Positions 46,012-54,218 of a stretch of DNA of 64,000 nt are shown here, one piece after another. The notes under the pieces were generated by a model. It did no database searches, was not told where the DNA came from, and saw nothing but the letters and a program-made list of their open reading frames with translations. This stretch comes from Qipengyuania aquimaris (GTDB taxonomy: Bacteria; Pseudomonadota; Alphaproteobacteria; Sphingomonadales; Sphingomonadaceae): positions 2,308,381 to 2,372,380 of the forward strand of contig NZ_WTYI01000001.1 of assembly GCF_009827445.1 (NCBI RefSeq). The letters run 5' to 3'. Numbering within the stretch: the stretch's first letter is position 1; every line of letters starts with the position of its first letter. The position numbers and the translations under genes are program-made.

Positions 46012-47430
46012 ATGAAAAACCTCGCCCTGATACCTCTGGTCGCCGCCTGCCTTTCCACGCCCCTTGCTGCACAAACTGCGGACCCGGTGGCGGAAGTCGA
46101 GGCGCAGGGTGACCGCACGGCGCGCGTTTCGCAGCAAATCTGGGACTGGGCCGAGCTCGGCTATCTTGAGAACCGCTCGAGCGGGCTGCTGCAGGATGAG
46201 TTGCAGAGCGAGGGTTTCCAGGTTGAGGCCGGCATTGCAGATATTCCCACCGCGTTCCTCGCCGAATGGGGCGAAGGCGGCCCGGTAATCGCGATCCTTG
46301 CCGAATACGACGCTTTGCCCGGCATCAGCCAGACCGCTGCGCCCACGCGCGAGCAATCGGAACATGGCGCTGGGCATGCCTGTGGCCACAATCTGTTTGC
46401 AGGCGGTTCGCTGACTGCGGCGATTGCGGTCAAACGTTGGCTGGAAAAGACCGGGACGCCCGGGCGCATCCGGCTCTATGGCACGCCGGCCGAAGAGGGC
46501 GGGTCTGGCAAGGTTTACATGACTCGCGCCGGGCTGTTCGACGATGTCGATATCGCGCTTCACTGGCACGCCGCCGATGAAAATAGTGCAGCGGCCCGGA
46601 CCAGCCTCGCCAACCGCTCTGCAAAGTTCAGGTTCAGGGGCATCTCCGCCCATGCTGCCGGCGCTCCCGAACGCGGTCGCAGCGCGCTCGACGGGGTCGA
46701 GGCCATGAACATGATGGTCAACATGATGCGCGAGCACACCAGCATGGACACGCGCATCCACTACGTCATCACCGAGGGTGGATCGGCCCCGAACGTCATC
46801 CCCGATTTTGCCGAGGTCTTCTATTACGTGCGGCATTCGGATGCTGCCGAGGTCCAGGCGCTGTGGACCCGTCTGGAAGCGGCGGCAAAAGGCGCTGCAA
46901 TGGGCACGGGCACGGAGGTCGAGTGGGAGGTGATCCATGGCAACAACCCGTTGCTCGTCAACGAGACGCTGGCCCGCGCGATGGATCGCAAGCTGCGTAG
47001 CCTTGGCGGGATCGAGTACACCGCGGAAGAACGTGCCTGGGCCGAGGAAATTTCGACGAGCTTCGGCGAGAATGCCGAACCGCTCGAAGAGGCGGGCAAG
47101 GTGCAGCCCTACGCAAAGACGCTTGGCTATGGCTCTACCGATGTAGGCGACGTGTCCTGGGCGACCCCGACTGTCGGCGTGCGCACCGCGACCTGGGTGC
47201 CCGGCACGAGCGCACACAGCTGGCAGGCAGTGGCAGCAAGCGGTCATTCGATCGGGCACAAGGGTGCCCAGCTGGCCGCCAAGGCGCTGACCCTGATGGC
47301 AGCGGAACTCTATACGAACGAGGAAATGCGCAACGCGGCGCGCGCGGAATTCGACGCTGCGCGGGGCGAAGACTACGAATACGTTTCGCTGCTAGGGGAC
47401 CGCGATCCCCCGCTCGATTATCGCGAGTAA
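46012..47430 (+). CDS. M20-family amidohydrolase/peptidase (periplasmic, AbgB-like)
   Basis: A 472-residue zinc amidohydrolase with a signal peptide (cleaved after LAAQ). Metal ligands lie in GAGHACGHNLFAG, PAEEGGSGKVYMTRAG, DIALHWHAAD and the late PGTSAHSWQ; the dimerisation domain spans about 200-320. The architecture fits the M20D amidohydrolases such as AbgB and hippurate hydrolases that remove amino acids from N-acyl conjugates. Secretion to the periplasm is suggested by the signal. It is divergent from the minus-strand cluster before it. Confidence 0.88.
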   Translation: MKNLALIPLVAACLSTPLAAQTADPVAEVEAQGDRTARVSQQIWDWAELGYLENRSSGLLQDELQSEGFQVEAGIADIPTAFLAEWGEGGPVIAILAEYDALPGISQTAAPTREQSEHGAGHACGHNLFAGGSLTAAIAVKRWLEKTGTPGRIRLYGTPAEEGGSGKVYMTRAGLFDDVDIALHWHAADENSAAARTSLANRSAKFRFRGISAHAAGAPERGRSALDGVEAMNMMVNMMREHTSMDTRIHYVITEGGSAPNVIPDFAEVFYYVRHSDAAEVQALWTRLEAAAKGAAMGTGTEVEWEVIHGNNPLLVNETLARAMDRKLRSLGGIEYTAEERAWAEEISTSFGENAEPLEEAGKVQPYAKTLGYGSTDVGDVSWATPTVGVRTATWVPGTSAHSWQAVAASGHSIGHKGAQLAAKALTLMAAELYTNEEMRNAARAEFDAARGEDYEYVSLLGDRDPPLDYRE

Positions 47431-47871
47431 TCAGTCGCGGGCGTTGGCGTACAGCGCATCCATGGCCGGTCGAATGGGCGAGACATCGTAGCCACCGCTG
47501 CGCGCTGCTGCGGCCACCGTGTCGGGTTCAGCACCATCGGCAGCCTGGGCAAGCGACCACAGGAAGGTCGAGCGGGTGCCGGACCGGCAGAAGCCCAGGA
47601 CTTTGCCCTCAGCTTTGCCAAGGGCATCGCGCAAGGCTTCGACTTGCGGCTGGCTGAAGCCTGCCGAGCTGACCGGGATCGCAATGTAGTCCAGGCCGGC
47701 TTCGCGCGCGGCGGATTCGATCGCCGAACTTCCAGGCTGGCCGGCTTCCTCGCCATCGGGACGATTGTTTACGATCAGGGTGAAGGCCTGCGCCTTTGCT
47801 TCCGCTACTTGTGCGGGATCGATTTGCGGGCTGGCGTAGAATGTGTCGGTGATCCTGCGGAATTCGGTCAT
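47431..47871 (-). CDS. DUF442/TIGR01244-family protein-tyrosine-phosphatase-like protein
   Basis: A 146-residue protein with the C95-R-S-G-T-R100 active-site loop, which resembles both protein phosphatases and rhodaneses; the N-terminal pattern RITDTFYASPQIDPAQVAEA and FTLIVNNRPDGEE fit TIGR01244 (the Blh-N-like domain). In other proteins this domain occurs fused with sulfur dioxygenases and is thought to handle polysulfide or persulfide. Here it stands alone and overlaps terC by 4 nt (ATGA). Whether it acts on phosphate or sulfane sulfur is not known. Confidence 0.8.
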   Translation of the reverse strand: MTEFRRITDTFYASPQIDPAQVAEAKAQAFTLIVNNRPDGEEAGQPGSSAIESAAREAGLDYIAIPVSSAGFSQPQVEALRDALGKAEGKVLGFCRSGTRSTFLWSLAQAADGAEPDTVAAAARSGGYDVSPIRPAMDALYANARD

Positions 47872-48686
47872 GCGGCGTCTCCCTTGGCGAGCGCGGCGGC
47901 TTTGGCCCGGCGTTGGCGTTGGACGATGTTGAGAATCTCCACCCCGACCGAGAAGCCCATGGCGGCGTAGATATAGCCTTTCGGCACATGGAAGCCGAAG
48001 CCGTCCGCGATCAGCACCAGGCCGATCATCACGAGGAAAGCAAGGGCAAGCATGACCAGCGTCGGGTTCTTCTCGATAAAGCTTGCCAGCGGATCTGCTG
48101 CCACCATCATGATGCCGACGGTGATAACGACTGCCGTGACCATGATAGGGATGTCGTCCGTCATGCCGACCGCGGTGAGGATCGAATCGACTGAGAACAC
48201 GAGGTCGATGGCGACGATCTGCGCGATGACGGCGCCAAAGGTGGCAGTGGCAGCTGCGGCTACGCCCGGGGTCTTGTCGAGGAGGTCACCCGAATCGTCC
48301 TCCGGCTCCATCGAATGGTGGATTTCCTTGGTGGCCTTCCACAGCAGGAACAGGCCGCCTGCCAGGAGGATGAGGTCGCGACCGGAAAACGCCGTCTCGA
48401 AGCTCGCCTTATTGGTCCCCTCGACCGGAGGGCCCACGATCCCGAGATCGAACAGCGGGGTCTGCAATGTGACGAGCCAGCCGATCAAGAGCAGCATGCC
48501 GATCCGCATGATCAGCGCCAGTGCCAGTCCGATACGCCGCGCGCGCTGTTGCTGGTGTTCGGGCAGCTTGTTGGACAGGATCGCGATGAAGATGAGATTG
48601 TCGATACCGAGGACGACCTCGAGGGCGATTAGCGTGAGCAACGCAAGCCAGGCTGCCGGGTCGCTGAGGAGCTGCACAATTTCCAT
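47868..48686 (-). CDS. TerC-family integral membrane protein
   Basis: A 272-residue protein with seven or more membrane helices and the TerC signatures WLALLTLIALEVVLGIDNLIFIAIL (Asp in TM2), a loop between TM3 and TM4 rich in charged residues (EIHHSMEPEDDSGD), and IVAIDLVFSVDSILTAVGM. Members are Mn2+ or Ca2+ exporters or metalation factors for secreted enzymes; the link with tellurite is historical. The ATG at 48686 is chosen; a longer upstream frame lacks support. The downstream DUF442 gene is translationally coupled. Confidence 0.88.
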   Translation of the reverse strand: MEIVQLLSDPAAWLALLTLIALEVVLGIDNLIFIAILSNKLPEHQQQRARRIGLALALIMRIGMLLLIGWLVTLQTPLFDLGIVGPPVEGTNKASFETAFSGRDLILLAGGLFLLWKATKEIHHSMEPEDDSGDLLDKTPGVAAAATATFGAVIAQIVAIDLVFSVDSILTAVGMTDDIPIMVTAVVITVGIMMVAADPLASFIEKNPTLVMLALAFLVMIGLVLIADGFGFHVPKGYIYAAMGFSVGVEILNIVQRQRRAKAAALAKGDAA

Positions 48687-48942
48687 TCCGACCCGATGCC
48701 GAAGCCCGGTCGCCCATGCAAGTGAAGAAACCTGCGCGATTTCATGCGAAAATGTCACAATCGCTCGCGACACTTGGTGTAAATGCTAAATCATTCGCTT
48801 GACGCGCGGTTTTGCGCTATGCGTAATGGTTTGAGGGGTAGGTCTCGCGCATTTCGCTCGTGTCTGCCCGCGTCCGGCGCGTTTCAGCTCCCGCGCCGTT
48901 CGCAGTGAGTTTCGAGCTGAACGACAAGGTATTTGCAGGGTT

Positions 48943-49710
48943 ATGGGTTACGACAGAGGGCGCCGCCGCGGACGGGACAAGCGGGACGGTTTCGGGGAAG
49001 ACAGCTACGATCCCTTCGGTGGTCCGGGCGGCGGTTTCGACCAGCAGGGCGGCGGCTTCGGTGGCGGCGGTGACCGCTTCGGTGGCGGCAACGATCGTTT
49101 CGGCGGTGGAGGCGGTGGTGACCGCTTCGGCGGCGGCAATCGCGGCGGCGGTGGTGGCGGCTTCGGCGGCGGACCGCGCGGCGGCGGCGGCGGTGGTGGT
49201 GGCGGCGGTGGTAACCGCATGCCTGCCCAGGTTGTCGGCACCGGCGAGGGCAAGGTGAAGTTCTTCAATTCGCAGAAGGGCTTCGGATTCATCCAGCAGG
49301 ACACTGGCGGGGAAGACATCTTCGTCCACATTAGCGCAGTCGAGCGTGCCGGTCTCGAAGGCCTGGCCGAAGGACAGGAACTGGAATTCAACCTCGTGGA
49401 TCGCGGCGGCAAGGTGTCGGCGCAGGACCTGCAGGTTGTCGGCGATGTCATCGCAGTCGAGTCGCGCAGCGAAGCTCCGCGCCGCGAACTGACCGGCGAA
49501 AAGGCGACCGGGACGGTCAAGTTCTTCAACTCGATGAAGGGCTTCGGCTTCCTGACTCGCGACGACGGACAGCCCGACGCTTTCGTTCACATCAGCGCGG
49601 TCGAGCGTTCGGGTCTGTCGGCCATCAACGAGGGCGAACGCTACGAGTTCGATCTCGAGGTCGATCGACGAGGCAAGTATTCGGCGGTCAATCTCGTACC
49701 TGCGGAATAA
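48943..49710 (+). CDS. Double cold-shock-domain protein with Gly-rich RNA-binding N-terminus
   Basis: A 255-residue RNA-binding protein. Residues 5-16 are basic (RGRRRGRDKRDG), 20-92 form a low-complexity Gly-rich region with repeated GGGDRF and GGGNDRF units, then come two cold-shock domains: 103-168 (GKVKFFNSQKGFGFI, DIFVHISAVE) and 188-253 (GTVKFFNSMKGFGFL, DAFVHISAVE). RNP1 and RNP2 are intact in both. The glycine-rich arm resembles FUS/Hrp-like low-complexity segments and is not usual for bacterial CspA. The 256 nt before the start contain no gene and may be a long leader shared divergently with terC. Confidence 0.92.
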   Translation: MGYDRGRRRGRDKRDGFGEDSYDPFGGPGGGFDQQGGGFGGGGDRFGGGNDRFGGGGGGDRFGGGNRGGGGGGFGGGPRGGGGGGGGGGGNRMPAQVVGTGEGKVKFFNSQKGFGFIQQDTGGEDIFVHISAVERAGLEGLAEGQELEFNLVDRGGKVSAQDLQVVGDVIAVESRSEAPRRELTGEKATGTVKFFNSMKGFGFLTRDDGQPDAFVHISAVERSGLSAINEGERYEFDLEVDRRGKYSAVNLVPAE

Positions 49711-49781
49711 TTTCCGCCGGTTTCCGTAGCGCCGGTTTGACCCGGCGTTGCAGAAGCAATAGATCGTCGATCATTACGCAG

Positions 49782-49808
49782 ATGGCGGTTCCCGTTCGGG
49801 GCCGCCAT
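49782..49808 (+). terminator. Possible weak terminator after the cold-shock gene
   Basis: ATGGCGG (49782-49788) pairs with CCGCCAT (49802-49808), with an inner CCC/GGG and a short loop, followed by TTGTCGTT. The T run is broken, so termination strength is uncertain. Confidence 0.4.
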
Positions 49809-49843
49809 TTGTCGTTCCGCTTTTCAAGAATACCGGAGGTCCG

Positions 49844-51031
49844 ATGTCGATTACCCCGCTGATGCCCGTATACCCGCGTTGCGGCGTTCGTCCCGTCGAA
49901 GGTGATCACTGTCACCTCATCGACGAAGATGGCACGCGCTATCTCGATTTCGCCAGCGGCATCGCGGTCAACCTGCTCGGCCATAGCCACAAGGGGCTGA
50001 TCGGGGCGATCCAGCGCCAGGCCGAGAAGCTCATGCACGTCTCGAACCTCTACGGCAGTCCGCAGGGCGAAGAACTGGCTCAGCGGCTCGTAGACAAAAC
50101 TTTCGCCGACACGGTGTTCTTCACTAACTCCGGTGCAGAGGCTGTCGAAACCGCGATCAAAACTGCGCGCGCATATCACCAGCATGGAGATGGCGACTCG
50201 AACCGCACCGAGCTCATCACCTTCACCAACGCTTTCCATGGCCGCACGATGGCGACCATCAGCGCCTCCAATCAGGAAAAGATGCACAAGGGCTTCCACC
50301 CCTTGCTCGCAGGCTTCCAGTATGCCGAGTTCGACAATCTGGAGAGTGCGAAGGCGCTCGTCAGCGACAAGACGGCAGGCTTCCTCGTCGAACCTATCCA
50401 GGGCGAAGGCGGTATCCGCCCGGCATCGGACGAATTCATCCACGGCCTCAAGGCCATGTGCGACGAACACGATCTCATGCTTGTTCTCGACGAAGTGCAG
50501 TGCGGCGTCGCCCGCACCGGCAAGCTCTATGCGTACGAACACTACGGCGTCGAACCCGATGTGATGGCCAGCGCCAAGGGCATCGGCGGCGGCTTCCCGC
50601 TCGGCGCCTGCCTCGCGACCGAAAAGGCTGCGCGCGGAATGGGCTTCGGCACGCACGGATCCACCTATGGCGGCAATCCCTTGGCGATGGCAGCAGGCAT
50701 GGCCGTGATGGACGCTGTCGCGAATGACGAATTCCTCGCCGAAGTCACCGAAAAGGGCGAACGCCTGCGCAGCCGCCTCGAGCAATTCATCGGAAACTAT
50801 CCCGACCTGTTCGATTTCGTGCGGGGCAAGGGCCTGATGCTCGGTATCCGCATGAAGGTCGAAAGCCGGCCGTTCTTCGTCCACCTGCGCGACAACCACC
50901 AGCTGCTATGCGTTGCTGCAGGCGACCAGACGCTGCGTGTCCTACCGCCGCTGGTGGCAGGCGATGCGGAATTCGACGAATTCCTCGACAAGCTTTCCGC
51001 AGGCGCGGCCAGCTTCGACCCGGAAAGCTGA
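49844..51031 (+). CDS. argD: Acetylornithine aminotransferase
   Basis: A 395-residue class III PLP aminotransferase. The PLP Lys is K245 in [36 protein letters not shown] and [13 protein letters not shown] are the PLP-phosphate and Asp regions. It makes N-acetylornithine in arginine biosynthesis and often also acts on succinyldiaminopimelate. It is followed immediately by argF, with the same-strand spacing of an operon. Confidence 0.93.
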   Translation: MSITPLMPVYPRCGVRPVEGDHCHLIDEDGTRYLDFASGIAVNLLGHSHKGLIGAIQRQAEKLMHVSNLYGSPQGEELAQRLVDKTFADTVFFTNSGAEAVETAIKTARAYHQHGDGDSNRTELITFTNAFHGRTMATISASNQEKMHKGFHPLLAGFQYAEFDNLESAKALVSDKTAGFLVEPIQGEGGIRPASDEFIHGLKAMCDEHDLMLVLDEVQCGVARTGKLYAYEHYGVEPDVMASAKGIGGGFPLGACLATEKAARGMGFGTHGSTYGGNPLAMAAGMAVMDAVANDEFLAEVTEKGERLRSRLEQFIGNYPDLFDFVRGKGLMLGIRMKVESRPFFVHLRDNHQLLCVAAGDQTLRVLPPLVAGDAEFDEFLDKLSAGAASFDPES

Positions 51032-51042
51032 GGAGAATGGCG

Positions 51043-51969
51043 GTGAAGCATTTCCTTGACCTGCCGGATGCGGGTGGGGATGCGATCGCCGCCATGCTCG
51101 CCGATGCGCAGGACCGCAAGGCGGCCCGCGCAAACTGGCCAAGGGGCAGGCCGGACGCGGACCAGCCGCTTGCGGGTCACGTACTCGGCATGATTTTCGA
51201 GAAGAATTCGACGCGCACCCGCGTGAGCTTCGACATGGCGATGCGCCAACTCGGTGGCACCAGCCTGATCCTCGATGCTGGCACCAGCCAGCTTGGCCGG
51301 GGTGAAAGCATCGCCGACACCGCCCGCGTGCTGAGCCGGATGGTCGATGCGATCATGATCCGCACAGACGACCATGCGAAAGCGCAGGAACTTGCCCATC
51401 ACGCGAGCGTGCCGGTCGTCAATGGCCTCACGGACCGCTCGCATCCCTGCCAGATCGTGGCCGATCTTCTGACACTGGTCGAGCATGGCAAGGCCTTGCC
51501 CGGCCTCGAGCTTGCGTGGCTAGGGGATGGCAACAATGTGCTGCATTCCATTCTGGAGGCAGCCGCCCTGTTCAAGTTCAACGTTCGCGTAGGAACCCCC
51601 GGTGGCTATGAGCCGGATGCCGAATTCGTCGATATGGCGCGGTCGGCCGGTTGCGAAGTGACGCTGACCAACGATGCCGTCGAAGCGGCGCGCGGCGCGG
51701 ATGTGGTCGTGACGGATACATGGGTTTCGATGGGGCAGGACCACGCTGAAGCCAAGCTTGCAGCGATGGCGCCTTTCCAAGTCGACGAATACTTGATGGC
51801 GCTGGCGAAAGCGGATGCTAAATTCCTGCACTGCCTGCCCGCCCATGTCGGCGAAGAAGTGAGCGAAGCAGTCTTCGAAGGTGCCCAGTCGGTCGTCTTC
51901 GACGAGGCCGAAAACCGCATTCACGCGCAGAAATCCATTCTGCTCTGGTGTCACGGATTGCTGGGCTAG
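51043..51969 (+). CDS. argF: Ornithine carbamoyltransferase
   Basis: A 308-residue enzyme that makes citrulline from ornithine and carbamoyl phosphate. The carbamoyl-phosphate loop is [26 protein letters not shown] follows, and the ornithine/catalytic Cys segment is [13 protein letters not shown]. The GTG at 51043 ([11 protein letters not shown]) is preferred because AGGAG at 51031-51035 lies 7 nt upstream; the ATG at 51037 leaves only one nucleotide. It follows argD by 11 nt. The next gene, hslO, is 47 nt downstream. Confidence 0.95.
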   Translation: MKHFLDLPDAGGDAIAAMLADAQDRKAARANWPRGRPDADQPLAGHVLGMIFEKNSTRTRVSFDMAMRQLGGTSLILDAGTSQLGRGESIADTARVLSRMVDAIMIRTDDHAKAQELAHHASVPVVNGLTDRSHPCQIVADLLTLVEHGKALPGLELAWLGDGNNVLHSILEAAALFKFNVRVGTPGGYEPDAEFVDMARSAGCEVTLTNDAVEAARGADVVVTDTWVSMGQDHAEAKLAAMAPFQVDEYLMALAKADAKFLHCLPAHVGEEVSEAVFEGAQSVVFDEAENRIHAQKSILLWCHGLLG

Positions 51970-52016
51970 CCATCGGGGGTCTGTAAATCCGGGCGCGCCG
52001 CACCATATTGCGCCGC

Positions 52017-52922
52017 ATGACCGATAATCAGCCAGACCCGGGCGAAACTTTCGCCGGCAAGACCCTTTCATTCGCCATCCCGTCGCGGGATGCGCGCGGG
52101 CGCGTGGTGCGGCTGGATACGGCTCTCGACGAGATCCTCTCCGCTCACGATTACCCTGCGCCGATTACTCACCTCTTGGCCGAAGCGCTCGTGCTCATAT
52201 CGCTCATGGGAGGGTTGCTGAAAGGCGAGGGGTCGCAGGTCACCATGCAGGCTCAGACCGAAGCCGGCGCCATCAACTTGCTCGTTTGCGATTACAAGGA
52301 CGGCGCGCTTCGCGGCTACGTCGATTTCGACGCCGACAAGCTCATCGAACTTGGCGCGAACCCTTCGCTCTTTGCGCTGTTCGGGAAGGGCTACCTCGCC
52401 ATTACCTTCGATATGACCGGCGGACGCGGACGCTATCAGGGTATCGTCCCTCTCGAAGGGGACTCCCTTGCCGAGGCTTGCGAGGCGTATTTCTTCCAGT
52501 CCGAGCAGGTCCCGACCCTGATCCGCACCGCGGTCAGATCGAACGCGGGCAGCTGCATGGCTGCGGGCATGCTGGTGCAGCATTTGCCTGATGGTGAAGA
52601 GGGGCGCGAACGTCTTCACGCGAGGCTCGACCACCCGGAGTGGGAGCATGTCTCGGTCCTGGCAGGTTCGCTCCGCCACGAGGAATTGCTCGACCCGAAA
52701 CTGTCACTCGAAGCGATTGTCTGGCGACTCTTCCACGACGAAGACGAGATCAGAATTAGCAGCGGCCACACTATCGAGAAGGGCTGCAGGTGTTCGGTAG
52801 AGCACTACGAAAGCGTGCTCGCCAAGTTCGCGGAAGCGGATCGGGCCGAAATGCGTGACGAGAACGGAATTATCCAAGTCGATTGCGCGTTCTGTTCGCG
52901 CCAGTTCCCGATTGAGGCCTAG
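52017..52922 (+). CDS. hslO: Redox-regulated chaperone Hsp33
   Basis: A 301-residue oxidation-activated holdase. The C-terminal redox switch is present as C-R-C in EKGCRCSVEHYES and C-x-x-C in DCAFCSRQF, the four zinc cysteines of the family. The N-terminal substrate domain carries PITHLLAEALVL and GGRGRYQGIVPLEG. The ATG at 52017 is used rather than a TTG 9 nt upstream. It sits at the end of argDF, an arrangement seen in several alphaproteobacteria. Confidence 0.94.
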   Translation: MTDNQPDPGETFAGKTLSFAIPSRDARGRVVRLDTALDEILSAHDYPAPITHLLAEALVLISLMGGLLKGEGSQVTMQAQTEAGAINLLVCDYKDGALRGYVDFDADKLIELGANPSLFALFGKGYLAITFDMTGGRGRYQGIVPLEGDSLAEACEAYFFQSEQVPTLIRTAVRSNAGSCMAAGMLVQHLPDGEEGRERLHARLDHPEWEHVSVLAGSLRHEELLDPKLSLEAIVWRLFHDEDEIRISSGHTIEKGCRCSVEHYESVLAKFAEADRAEMRDENGIIQVDCAFCSRQFPIEA

Positions 52923-53038
52923 CCTGATACACTATGTGCCTGTCGATACTGGGAACCCGCTTGTTCTGCAGTGGTTCAGCGCAGAATGTTCATAATTTTG
53001 CACTAGATACGAAGTATCAGGCACGTAAATCGAGGTAA

Positions 53039-53458
53039 TTGGCAAAAGTGACCGGAAAACAGAAACTTGGTGTGATCGGAGGCGCATTTGCATTGCTGTG
53101 CGCCGGTGCCGTTGCGTCGCCAACTCTCGCCCAGTCATCGCTCGCCATGCTCGATTCGCTCGATAAAGGCGAGTGGCAGCTGCGCTTTCGCGACGGTTCC
53201 CCGGCCCGCAAGGTCTGTGTCCGTTCCGGCCGTGAACTGATCCAGTTGCGTCACTCGGCGAGCGGATGCAATCGCTTCGTGGTCGAAGATGGCCGCAACG
53301 AAGTGACCGTCCAGTACACGTGCCCGGGCGACGGCTATGGCCGCACCAACGTGCGCAAGGAAGGGCCCGCTCTGGTGCAGATTGATAGCCAGGGTATTGT
53401 GGGTGGGCGTCCATTCCAGTTTTCAGCCGAGGCGCGCCGCATCGGTTCCTGCCAGTGA
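53039..53458 (+). CDS. Small secreted protein, possibly DUF3617-like
   Basis: A 139-residue protein with a signal peptide (hydrophobic 10-25, cleavage near LAQ). The mature part has GEWQLRFRDGSPARKVCVRSGRELIQLRHSASGC and VTVQYTCPGDGYGR, the strand plus paired-cysteine rhythm of the DUF3617 family of small periplasmic proteins of unknown function. The start is uncertain: TTG at 53039 or GTG at 53048, with GAGG at 53032-53035. It has ~115 nt of free sequence before it and lies 39 nt before queC. Confidence 0.6.
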   Translation: MAKVTGKQKLGVIGGAFALLCAGAVASPTLAQSSLAMLDSLDKGEWQLRFRDGSPARKVCVRSGRELIQLRHSASGCNRFVVEDGRNEVTVQYTCPGDGYGRTNVRKEGPALVQIDSQGIVGGRPFQFSAEARRIGSCQ

Positions 53459-53497
53459 GCATTGCCCGCGCAGGGTGAAGGCTCTAGCTGGCGTTTC

Positions 53498-54214
53498 ATG
53501 AATGAAGTGAACAATGCGGATTCGCCGCCGGCAGTCGTACTGCTGTCGGGCGGCTTGGACTCGATGGTCAGCGCAGCTCTCGCGCGGGAAGCGGGATATG
53601 CGGTTCACGCGCTAACCATCGACTACGGCCAGCGACATATTCGCGAACTCCAATCGGCGCGGAAGATTGCGAAACTTCTGGGCGTGTCGCGCCACGTCGA
53701 GCTCCCTCTTGATCTGCGCCGTTTCGGCGGATCGGCGCTGACCGACGATATCGACGTACCGAAGGAAGGCGTCGGAGACGACATTCCAGTCACATACGTT
53801 CCGGCCCGCAATCTCGTATTTCTCGCCCTCACGACTGCTTTTGCCGAAAGCGTGCATTCCCGCGATATCTTCATTGGCGTTAATGCGCTCGACTACTCGG
53901 GGTATCCTGACTGCCGGCCGGAGTTCATTGCCAGTTTTGCCGAAACCGCGAGGCTCGGTACCAAGCAGGGTGTCGAAGGCGAGCCGTTCTCGATCCACGC
54001 GCCGCTCCAGCACATGAGCAAGGCCGACATTGCGCGTGAATGCTATCGCCTCGATCTCGATCCGTCCTGGAGCTGGTCTTGCTACGATCCAACCGAAGAC
54101 GGAACGGCCTGTGGCGCGTGTGATTCCTGCCGACTTCGTCGAAAGGGCTTTGACGAAGCTGGGCTAATCGATACGACTGCCTATGCGCCGGGAGCGCCGG
54201 ATTTGAGGGAGTAG
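53498..54214 (+). CDS. queC: 7-cyano-7-deazaguanine (preQ0) synthase
   Basis: A 238-residue PP-loop ATP-pyrophosphatase that turns 7-carboxy-7-deazaguanine into preQ0 in queuosine biosynthesis. The PP-loop SGGLDS is at 17-22, HYGQRH-like TIDYGQRHIRE follows, VPARNLVFLALTTAFAE is typical, and the zinc cysteines are in SWSCYDPTEDGTACGACDSCRLR. The ATG at 53498 is taken since the extra codons of a longer TTG frame are not conserved in pattern. No queD, queE or queF is adjacent. Its stop is 4 nt before the MFS start. Confidence 0.93.
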   Translation: MNEVNNADSPPAVVLLSGGLDSMVSAALAREAGYAVHALTIDYGQRHIRELQSARKIAKLLGVSRHVELPLDLRRFGGSALTDDIDVPKEGVGDDIPVTYVPARNLVFLALTTAFAESVHSRDIFIGVNALDYSGYPDCRPEFIASFAETARLGTKQGVEGEPFSIHAPLQHMSKADIARECYRLDLDPSWSWSCYDPTEDGTACGACDSCRLRRKGFDEAGLIDTTAYAPGAPDLRE

Positions 54215-54218
54215 GAAT

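Noticed and set aside
45637..47259. 540-codon minus-strand frame across the amidohydrolase
   Set aside because: Shadow of a confident M20 enzyme; it would also overlap the small membrane protein gene in another frame.
49040..49215. Array-like repeats in the Gly-rich region (possible CRISPR or minisatellite)
   Set aside because: Irregular coding GGC/GGT repeats inside an intact protein frame; no constant repeat/spacer structure.
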